Below, one piece after another: positions 1-5,758 of a DNA stretch of 8,691 nucleotides; within the stretch, counting starts at the first letter, position 1, and each line of letters begins with the position of its first letter. The position numbers were made by a program, and so were the translations under genes. The notes under the pieces were generated by a model that saw only the letters and a program-made list of their open reading frames with translations, searched no databases and had not been told where the DNA came from. The DNA comes from JBOGFI01 sp050743365. Lineage in GTDB: Bacteria; Actinomycetota; Acidimicrobiia; IMCC26256; JACDBD01. The DNA lies in assembly GCA_050743365.1 (NCBI GenBank), contig JBOGFI010000019.1, positions 1 through 8,691 on the forward strand, given 5' to 3'.

Positions 1-61
1 CTAGCCTGGGCGGTTCGTCCCGTCGACCCGCGCGCCCGTCCTGGTAGGGAGGCCCGCACAC

Positions 62-1099
62 GTGAGCCAGCCGTGGATCTCCTCGATCGTCGGTCGCGAC
101 ATGGCCGTCGACCTCGGTACCGCCAACACCGTGGTCTACGTGCGGGGGCACGGCATCGTCCTCAACGAGCCGTCGATCGTCGCGATCAGCGTGCGCGACG
201 GGCGGCCGCTCGCGGTGGGGATGGAAGCGAAGCAGATGCTGGGGCGCACCCCAGGTCACATCCAGGCCATCCGTCCCCTCAAGGACGGCGTGATCGCCGA
301 CTTCGACATCTGCGAGAAGATGCTCCGCTACTTCATCCAGCGGGTGCACCAGCGCCGCTGGGCGAAGCCCCGCATGGTGATCTGCGTACCGTCGGGGATC
401 ACCGGGGTCGAGCAGCGCGCGGTCCAGGAAGCAGCCGAGTTCGCCGGCGCCCGGAAGCCCGCCTACATCATCGAGGAGCCGATGGCCGCCGCCATCGGGG
501 CCGGGCTCCCGGTGCACGAGCCCGCCGGGAACATGATCGTCGACGTCGGTGGCGGCACGACCGAGGTCGCGGTCATCTCGCTGGGCGGGATCGTGGCGAG
601 CGAGTCGGTGCGCATCGCCGGCGACGAGATCGACGAGGCGATCATCAACTTCTGCAAGAAGGAGTACTCGCTCGCACTGGGCGAGCGCACCGCCGAGCAG
701 ATCAAGCTCGAGCTCGCCAGCGCGTGGCCCCTGAAGGAGGAGCTGTACGCCGAGATCCGCGGGCGTGACCTCGTCACCGGCCTCCCGAAGACGATCGTGG
801 TGTCGACCGGCGAGCTGCGTGAGTGCATCGAGGAGCCGGTCATGGCGATCGTCGACGCGGTGAAATACACGCTCGACCGGACGCCGCCGGAGCTCGCCGC
901 CGACATCATGGAGAAGGGCATCGTCATCACCGGCGGCGGGGGGCTGCTCCACGGCCTCGACACCCGGGTGGCCGCCGAGACCGGCATGCCCGTCTACATG
1001 GCCGACAACCCGTTGTTTTCGGTCGTCCTCGGCTCCGGGCAGTGCCTGGAGCAGTTCGACGTCCTGAAGCAGGTCCTGCTCGCGTCGCAGCAGCACTGA
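62..1099 (+). CDS. mreB: Rod shape-determining protein MreB (bacterial actin)
   Basis: This 345-residue protein is a full-length MreB, the ATP-binding actin homologue that polymerises under the inner membrane and guides lateral cell-wall synthesis. The sequence shows the actin-fold nucleotide motifs in order: phosphate-1 loop DLGTANT near residues 17-23, the CVPSGITGVEQRA segment near residue 110, EEPMAAAIGAGLP near 140, phosphate-2 DVGGGTTEVAVISLGG near 161, and the adenosine motif TGGGGLLHGLD near 290. The GTG start at 62 is chosen because an AGGGAGG Shine-Dalgarno lies at 46-52, 9 nt upstream. An internal ATG at 101 would leave almost no N-terminus before the first ATP motif. It is the first gene visible in the mre-rodA cluster; mreC follows after 30 nt. 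The 61 bases upstream contain a TAGCCT at 2-7 that could be a -10 element, but the window is cut too close to judge. The assignment is secure. Confidence 0.98.
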   Translation: MSQPWISSIVGRDMAVDLGTANTVVYVRGHGIVLNEPSIVAISVRDGRPLAVGMEAKQMLGRTPGHIQAIRPLKDGVIADFDICEKMLRYFIQRVHQRRWAKPRMVICVPSGITGVEQRAVQEAAEFAGARKPAYIIEEPMAAAIGAGLPVHEPAGNMIVDVGGGTTEVAVISLGGIVASESVRIAGDEIDEAIINFCKKEYSLALGERTAEQIKLELASAWPLKEELYAEIRGRDLVTGLPKTIVVSTGELRECIEEPVMAIVDAVKYTLDRTPPELAADIMEKGIVITGGGGLLHGLDTRVAAETGMPVYMADNPLFSVVLGSGQCLEQFDVLKQVLLASQQH

Positions 1100-1129
1100 T
1101 CGACCTCGCGGAGGGAGGTCGTCCCGATC

Positions 1130-1978
1130 GTGGTCGTCTACCGTCGTGGTAATCGGCGCGCGGTGCTGGTCCTACTCGTCGTGACGGCGGTGACGCTCAT
1201 CACTCTCGACGTTCGCGGGACCGGGCCGATCGACGAGATCCGCGGCGCGGCCCGTGACGTGATCGCCCCGGTCGCCTCCGCGGCCGACCGGGTGTTCTCG
1301 TCCGTGGGCGACTGGGTCGGTGGTGTGACCCGGGCGGGGTCGCTCAGGGACGAGAATGCCCGGCTGCGGCGCGAGCTCGAAGACGCACGCGGGACCTCGG
1401 CCAAGAGCCGCGGCTACGCGAGCGAGAACGAGCGGCTCACCGAGCTGCTCGACCTCCCGTACGCGGAGGACGCGGGCGCGGTCGCAGCGCGCGTCGTGTC
1501 CGGGTCTCCCGGCAACTTCGAGTGGACGGTGCAGATCGACCGCGGCACCAGCCACGGCGTCAGCGAGGGCATGCCCGTCGTGACCGGTGCCGGTCTCGTC
1601 GGCCGGATCGTCGAGGCGTCGGGCGACCGTGCGACCGTGCTGCTCATCAAGGACCCGGATTCGGGGGTCGAGGTGATCACCGAGAACGAGCGCACCACCG
1701 GCGTCGCCCAGGGTCGCACCGGCGAGGAGCTGTTGCGCCTCGACTTCGTCGACCCCGCCGTCGAGGTGGGGGAGGGTGAGCTCGTCTTCACGTCGGGCCG
1801 CGACACCAGCCGGTTCCCGCCCAACGTCCCGGTGGCCCGGGTCGCCCGCGTCGACCGGGCCCGGGGTGACCTCCAGCAGGACATCCTGCTCCGCCCGCTC
1901 GTCGACCTCGACAGCCTGGAGTTCGTGAAGGTGCTGGAGTGGCCGCCGGCGAATGGCGAGCGGAGCGCGGCGCCGTGA
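1130..1978 (+). CDS. mreC: Cell shape-determining protein MreC
   Basis: MreC is a bitopic membrane protein whose extracytoplasmic part binds and activates PBP2 in the elongasome. This 282-residue product has the expected layout. There is a short basic cytoplasmic start (YRRGNRR), one transmembrane helix at about residues 11-27, a coiled-coil segment rich in E/R/L at about 71-108, and two beta domains from about 117 to 270. The family-typical VVTGAGLVGRI lies at about 150-160. The GTG start at 1130 is supported by a strong GGAGGGAGG at 1110-1118, 11 nt upstream. The stop codon overlaps the mreD start (GTGA at 1975-1978), which suggests translational coupling. Length and topology are normal for the family, and nothing is truncated. 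Confidence 0.96.
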   Translation: MVVYRRGNRRAVLVLLVVTAVTLITLDVRGTGPIDEIRGAARDVIAPVASAADRVFSSVGDWVGGVTRAGSLRDENARLRRELEDARGTSAKSRGYASENERLTELLDLPYAEDAGAVAARVVSGSPGNFEWTVQIDRGTSHGVSEGMPVVTGAGLVGRIVEASGDRATVLLIKDPDSGVEVITENERTTGVAQGRTGEELLRLDFVDPAVEVGEGELVFTSGRDTSRFPPNVPVARVARVDRARGDLQQDILLRPLVDLDSLEFVKVLEWPPANGERSAAP

Positions 1979-2493
1979 GCTGGCTCGTCCGGCTTCGACT
2001 CGGGCTCCTCGTGGTGGCCACCGTCGTGCTCCAGACGACGCTCTTCCCCGACCTGCGTCTCTTCGGGGCGGCGCCCGACCTCGGCCTGGTGGCCGCGATC
2101 GCGGTCGCCTACCGCAAGGGGCCGGAGACCGGGGCCGTGTACGGGTTCGTGAACGGTCTCGCCATCGACCTCTTCCTCCAGACGCCACTCGGTCTGTCGG
2201 CGCTGACGTTCGCGGTCGTCGCCTACGGGGTGGGGATCGTCCAGACCGGCCTGTCCCGGGCGTCGCGTTGGGTGGGCCCGCTGTTCGGGGGGGTCGGCGG
2301 CCTCGCGGGGGGCCTGATGTTCGTGGGCCTCGCCGCGGTCGTGGGGGAAGACCAGGTGGTCGCGCTGCGCAGTCTCCAGGTGGTGGCCCTCGCCGCCGCG
2401 TACGACGCGCTGCTCGCGTCCCCGGTGTTCGCGGTGGCCCGGTGGGCCACCGCCTCCGAGCAGCCCGCAGTGCGAACCGGTCGCCCCGCATGA
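1975..2493 (+). CDS. mreD: Rod shape-determining protein MreD
   Basis: MreD is the small integral membrane partner of MreC in the elongasome; its molecular role is less well defined. Read from the GTG at 1975 it has 172 residues and is almost wholly hydrophobic, with about five to six predicted membrane segments. Family-like features are PDLGLVAAIAVAY near residue 34, and GAVYGFVNGLAIDLF followed by PLGLSALTF in the middle. I prefer the GTG at 1975, which overlaps the mreC stop (GTGA), to the in-frame GTG at 1939. The earlier start would add 12 polar residues (AAGEWRAERGA) inside mreC and has no better ribosome binding site. The short polar tail after the last helix (SEQPAVRTGRPA) is unremarkable. 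Identity rests on topology, motifs and its position between mreC and mrdA. Confidence 0.93.
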   Translation: MSWLVRLRLGLLVVATVVLQTTLFPDLRLFGAAPDLGLVAAIAVAYRKGPETGAVYGFVNGLAIDLFLQTPLGLSALTFAVVAYGVGIVQTGLSRASRWVGPLFGGVGGLAGGLMFVGLAAVVGEDQVVALRSLQVVALAAAYDALLASPVFAVARWATASEQPAVRTGRPA

Positions 2494-2513
2494 CCCGGTC
2501 GGGAGTCCCCGGA

Positions 2514-2541
2514 CACGGCCGTTTGCGCCCCCCGGGCCGTG
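2514..2541. repeat. 7-bp inverted repeat in the mreD-mrdA gap
   Basis: CACGGCC at 2514-2520 is matched by its exact reverse complement GGCCGTG at 2535-2541, leaving a 14-nt loop. No T-run follows, so this is not a classical intrinsic terminator. It could be a weak attenuator, an operator or an RNA-processing hairpin. It could equally be chance in DNA this rich in G and C. It lies in the largest gap inside the mre block, about 93 nt between the mreD stop and the mrdA start. It also covers an upstream in-frame GTG (2539) that could otherwise be taken as the mrdA start. Confidence 0.35.
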
Positions 2542-2577
2542 CGTCGCGGCCAGGATGGTGGGGCAAAGGCACCAGGC

Positions 2578-2583
2578 GGAGGG
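2578..2583 (+). promoter_or_regulatory. Ribosome binding site deciding the mrdA start
   Basis: GGAGGG sits 3 nt before the GTG at 2587, a slightly short spacing. It favours 2587 as the PBP2 start over the in-frame GTG at 2539. The earlier start would add 16 Gly/Arg/Ala-rich residues, has no clear Shine-Dalgarno, and lies inside an inverted repeat. Confidence 0.6.
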
Positions 2584-2586
2584 ATC

Positions 2587-4554
2587 GTGCCTGAGGGCAG
2601 TCGCGTCCGGCTGAGCATCGTCGGCGTCATCGTGATCGCGCTCTTCAGCGCGCTCTTCGCGCGGCTGTGGTTCCTCCAGGTCGCCGAGGGCGGTGTCCAC
2701 GCCGAGGCCGCCACCACCAGCGGCGTGCGCGTCGTGCGCGAGCCGGCGGTCCGGGGCCGGATCCTCGATGCGAAGGGGCGCGTGCTCGTCGGCAACCGCG
2801 TCGCCGAGGCGATCACGTTCGCCCGCAACGACCAGCTCACCCGGAGGAAGCGCACCGTGGTCATCGGTCGGCTCGCCGAGTTGCTCGGTGTGAGCACGGG
2901 CTCGATCGAGGACCGGATCAGGGACCCCCGGCTCGCGCCGTTCGCGCCCGTGCCCGTGGCTGTCGACGTTCCTCTCGAGAAGATCACCTACATCCGCGAG
3001 CACCAGGAGGAGTTCCCGGCCATCGCCGCCGAGCTCCTCACGGTTCGCGAGTACCCGCACGGGACCCTCGGGGCCCACGTCCTCGGGTACGTCGGTGAGA
3101 TCAACGCCGAGGAGCTGGAGGCACTGAAGGACGAGGGCTACCGGCAGGGCGACAAGATCGGCAAGGGCGGCGTCGAGCAGATGTTCGAATCCGAGCTGCG
3201 GGGTGAGCCGCGCATCCAGAAGCTCGAGGTCGACAGCCGGGGCCGCGTCGTGCGCGAGCTCGGCGACCGTCCCGCGGTGCCGGGCCGGGACGTGCAGCTG
3301 ACCATCGACCTCGACGCCCAGCGAGTGGCGGAGGAGTCGCTGGCGCAGGGCATGGGGGCCGCGCAGGGCGTCCAGGACGTGAGCGACCGGACTCGGTACT
3401 CCACCTTCCAGGCCCAGGGGGGCGCGGTCATCGTCCTCGACCCGCGCGACGGGTCGGTGGTGGCGATGGCTTCGGCGCCGACGTTCGACCCGTCCGCCTT
3501 CACGAACGGAATTCCGAGCGAGGTGTTCGCAGAGTTCAACCGCGAGGAGAGCAACTACCCGTTGCTCAACCGGGCCGTGCAGGGTCAGTACGCGCCGGGG
3601 TCGACGTTCAAGCTCGTCACCGCCATCGCCGGCCTCGAGTCCAACCTCATCACGCCGGAGGCGTCGATCTACGACAACGGCTGCCTCCAGGTCAGCGACC
3701 GGGAGTTCTGCAACGCCGGCGAGATCGAGCACGGGACCGTCGACCTCCCGCGCGCCCTCACCGTCTCGAGTGACGTCTACTTCTACGAGATCGGGCGAGA
3801 CCTGTGGCAGTTCTACGACCCTGACGATCCCGGCATGGGTTACGCCACTCAGGAGACGGCTCGGAGGTACGGCTTCGGCGCGCCGACCGGCATCGGGCTC
3901 GCCGAAGAGGCGGTGGGCCGCATCCCCGACCAGCAGTTCAAGGACGACTTCAACGCCACCAACCCCGACCTGGAGCAGAAGCGCGTGAACTCGCTGTGGC
4001 TGCCCGGCGACAGCGTCAACCTCGCGGTCGGGCAGGGCGACCTCCTGGTCACGCCGATCCAGCTCGCCACCGCCTACGCCGCCTTCGCCAACGGCGGCAC
4101 GCGGCACACGCCCCGCCTGGCCTCGGTGCTGCTCGAGCCCGGCACCGGCAGCGAAGGGGAGGCCCCGCCCGAGGTGGTCCGCGAGCTCCCGACCCAGCCC
4201 GTCGGGAAGACCGGACTCGAGCCCGAGGTCCGGGCCCCGATCATGGCCGGCCTCATCGGCGCCGTCTCCAACGGCAACGGCACTGCCGTCGCCGCGTTCG
4301 AGGGGTTCCGTCCCGGTTCGGTGGCGGGCAAGACCGGCACCGCCGAGGTCAACGACAAGCAGGACACGTCGCTGTTCGTCGGGATCACGCCGCCGGACGC
4401 CCCCCAGTACGTGACCGTCGCGATCGTCGAGGAGGGCGGCTTCGGCTCGGCCGTGGCAGCACCCATCGTCCGGCGCGTCATCGAGGCACTGTCGGGGAAC
4501 GCCAACCCCGACCCCGTGGTGCTCCGCCCGCCGAGCGAGAACAACGGCGACTGA
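2587..4554 (+). CDS. mrdA: Penicillin-binding protein 2 (elongasome D,D-transpeptidase)
   Basis: This class B PBP cross-links peptidoglycan during elongation in complex with RodA. From the GTG at 2587 it has 655 residues. It has a short basic N-terminus, one membrane anchor at about residues 8-29, and a dimerisation/pedestal domain beginning with RGRILDAKGRVLVGN. The C-terminal transpeptidase domain carries all three active-site motifs: SxxK as S339-T-F-K342 (nucleophile S339), S394-S-D396 in the SxN position, and K582-T-G-T585. SxD in place of SxN is known in PBP2 proteins. The mreD-rodA context separates it from the division enzyme FtsI. An earlier KTG at 541-543 is not the active-site motif because it is followed by LEPEV rather than a small residue and a beta strand. 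Its stop overlaps the rodA ATG (ATGA at 4554). C366, C375 and H382 form an unusual cluster just before the SxD motif. Confidence 0.96.
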   Translation: MPEGSRVRLSIVGVIVIALFSALFARLWFLQVAEGGVHAEAATTSGVRVVREPAVRGRILDAKGRVLVGNRVAEAITFARNDQLTRRKRTVVIGRLAELLGVSTGSIEDRIRDPRLAPFAPVPVAVDVPLEKITYIREHQEEFPAIAAELLTVREYPHGTLGAHVLGYVGEINAEELEALKDEGYRQGDKIGKGGVEQMFESELRGEPRIQKLEVDSRGRVVRELGDRPAVPGRDVQLTIDLDAQRVAEESLAQGMGAAQGVQDVSDRTRYSTFQAQGGAVIVLDPRDGSVVAMASAPTFDPSAFTNGIPSEVFAEFNREESNYPLLNRAVQGQYAPGSTFKLVTAIAGLESNLITPEASIYDNGCLQVSDREFCNAGEIEHGTVDLPRALTVSSDVYFYEIGRDLWQFYDPDDPGMGYATQETARRYGFGAPTGIGLAEEAVGRIPDQQFKDDFNATNPDLEQKRVNSLWLPGDSVNLAVGQGDLLVTPIQLATAYAAFANGGTRHTPRLASVLLEPGTGSEGEAPPEVVRELPTQPVGKTGLEPEVRAPIMAGLIGAVSNGNGTAVAAFEGFRPGSVAGKTGTAEVNDKQDTSLFVGITPPDAPQYVTVAIVEEGGFGSAVAAPIVRRVIEALSGNANPDPVVLRPPSENNGD

Positions 4555-5726
4555 TGTCGGTCACGGCTTCCACCGCTTCGCCGGCCGCTCCCGCGCTCTC
4601 CGGCCGCCGCGCCCGGCTCCAGACGTCGCCCGCCCGCCACGTGGACCCGGTTCTCATCGGTGCCGTGCTCGCCGTCGCCGCGCTCGGGCTGTTGATGGTC
4701 TACTCCTCGACGCGGGAGCAGCTCCGACTCGACGGTATCGACGAGCTGTACTACGTGAAGCGCCAGCTCCTGTTCGTGGCGATCGGGGTGTGCGTGATGG
4801 TCGCGGTCATGGCTGTCGACTACCGCAAGCTGCGCGACTTCTCGGTGCTCGCCTACGGCGCCGTGGTCGTGGGGCTGCTGGCCGTGCTCTCGCCGCTCGG
4901 GTCGAACGCGCGGGGAACACAGGCGTGGTTCCGGCTGCCGGGGGGCGTGCAGCTCCAGCCCTCGGAGCTGGCCAAGTTCGGGATCATCGTCGCGGTGGCC
5001 GGCTACTGCAACGAGCACCGCGGCGAGATGGACCCGGTGCGACTGGTCGTGACGATCGGGCTCGCGGCCGTGCCTCTGGGGCTCGTCACGCTCCAGCCCG
5101 ACCTCGGCACCGCCATGGTGCTCGCGCTCATCGTCGTTGGGCTGCTGGCGCTGGCGGGCGCGAGAGCGAGGCAGCTGGCCGTCCTCGCGCTGCTCGGGCT
5201 CACGGGCATCGTCGCCGTCGTCAACCTCGGGATCCTCGAGGAATACCAGGTCGACCGGCTCACCGCGGTGGTCGATCCCGGGAGCGACGAGCAGGGCGCG
5301 ACCTACAACCAGGACCAGTCGAAGCGGGCGATCGGCAACGGCCGCTGGGTGGGCGTGGGGCTGTTCGAGGGCACGCAGACCCAGGGCGGGTACGTGCCCG
5401 AGCAGCACACCGACTTCATCTTCACCGCGGTGGGCGAGGAGCTCGGCTTTCTCGGTGCCGGCACTCTCCTGGCGCTCTTCGCCATCGTCGTGTGGCGTAC
5501 GTGGCGAACCGCCTCGGTGGCGCGCGATTTCTTCGGGATGCTCGCGTGCATGGGCGTGCTCGCGATGTTCGCGTTCCAGATCTTCGAGAACGTCGGGATG
5601 ACGATGGGGATCATGCCGGTCACCGGGATCCCGCTGCCGTTCATGAGCTACGGCGGCTCGAGCACGATCACCGCCTTCGCCTGCGTCGGACTGGTGGCCA
5701 ACGTCTACATGCGCCGGTTCACCTAG
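4554..5726 (+). CDS. rodA: Peptidoglycan glycosyltransferase RodA (SEDS family)
   Basis: RodA polymerises lipid II into glycan strands in the cytoplasmic membrane and works as a pair with PBP2. The 390-residue protein has a cytoplasmic Ala/Ser/Pro-rich N-terminus of about 30 residues, then about ten hydrophobic helices. SEDS hallmarks are visible: VYSS at 49-52, QPSELAK at 135-141, QPDLG at 181-185, and PEQHTDFIF at 282-290, whose D287 matches the catalytic Asp of the family. SYGGSS lies near the C-terminus. The ATG at 4554 is used because it overlaps the mrdA stop (ATGA). No strong Shine-Dalgarno precedes it, so translational coupling is likely. FtsW has the same fold; the adjacent PBP2 and mre genes make RodA the better call. 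A long upstream extension of this frame lies inside mrdA and is not coding. Confidence 0.95.
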   Translation: MSVTASTASPAAPALSGRRARLQTSPARHVDPVLIGAVLAVAALGLLMVYSSTREQLRLDGIDELYYVKRQLLFVAIGVCVMVAVMAVDYRKLRDFSVLAYGAVVVGLLAVLSPLGSNARGTQAWFRLPGGVQLQPSELAKFGIIVAVAGYCNEHRGEMDPVRLVVTIGLAAVPLGLVTLQPDLGTAMVLALIVVGLLALAGARARQLAVLALLGLTGIVAVVNLGILEEYQVDRLTAVVDPGSDEQGATYNQDQSKRAIGNGRWVGVGLFEGTQTQGGYVPEQHTDFIFTAVGEELGFLGAGTLLALFAIVVWRTWRTASVARDFFGMLACMGVLAMFAFQIFENVGMTMGIMPVTGIPLPFMSYGGSSTITAFACVGLVANVYMRRFT

Positions 5727-5742
5727 GGCCGCCGGGGGCCAG

Positions 5743-5748
5743 TAGGCT
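5743..5748 (+). promoter_or_regulatory. Candidate -10 element before the radical SAM gene
   Basis: TAGGCT fits the actinobacterial TANNNT -10 pattern and lies in the 32-nt gap after rodA. A weak -35-like TTCACC (4 of 6 matches to TTGACA) is at 5718-5723, with a long 19-nt spacer. Transcription from here would begin almost at the ATG (5759) and give a nearly leaderless mRNA. The competing reading is that GAGGG at 5749-5753, 5 nt before the ATG, is simply the ribosome binding site of a read-through operon transcript. The sequence alone cannot decide between them. Confidence 0.25.
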
Positions 5749-5758
5749 GAGGGCCCAG

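Noticed and set aside
1939..1974. Longer MreD start at GTG 1939
   Set aside because: It adds 12 polar residues inside mreC with no better ribosome binding site. The GTGA overlap at 1975 is the more typical coupled start.
2514..2541. Inverted repeat as an intrinsic terminator after mreD
   Set aside because: The stem is only 7 bp, the loop is 14 nt and no T-run follows. The downstream gene belongs to the same functional cluster, so read-through is expected.
1172..2572. 466-codon - strand open frame
   Set aside because: The composition is dominated by Arg, Pro and Gly, it is antisense to mreC and mreD, and no motif is visible. It is a composition artefact.
1414..4107. 897-codon open frame on the - strand across mreC, mreD and mrdA
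   Set aside because: It is antisense to three well-supported genes. Its translation is Arg/Gly/Asp/His-rich with no recognisable domain. Long antisense frames are expected in DNA with G/C-rich third codon positions.
4207..4215. Extra KTG (residues 541-543) in PBP2 as a possible duplicated active site
   Set aside because: It is followed by LEPEV and lies about 40 residues before the canonical GKTGTAEV. A single chance KTG in a surface loop explains it.
4074..5408. 444-codon - strand open frame opposite mrdA and rodA
   Set aside because: It is rich in His, Arg and Asp in the manner of a shadow frame and lies opposite conserved RodA and PBP2 motifs.
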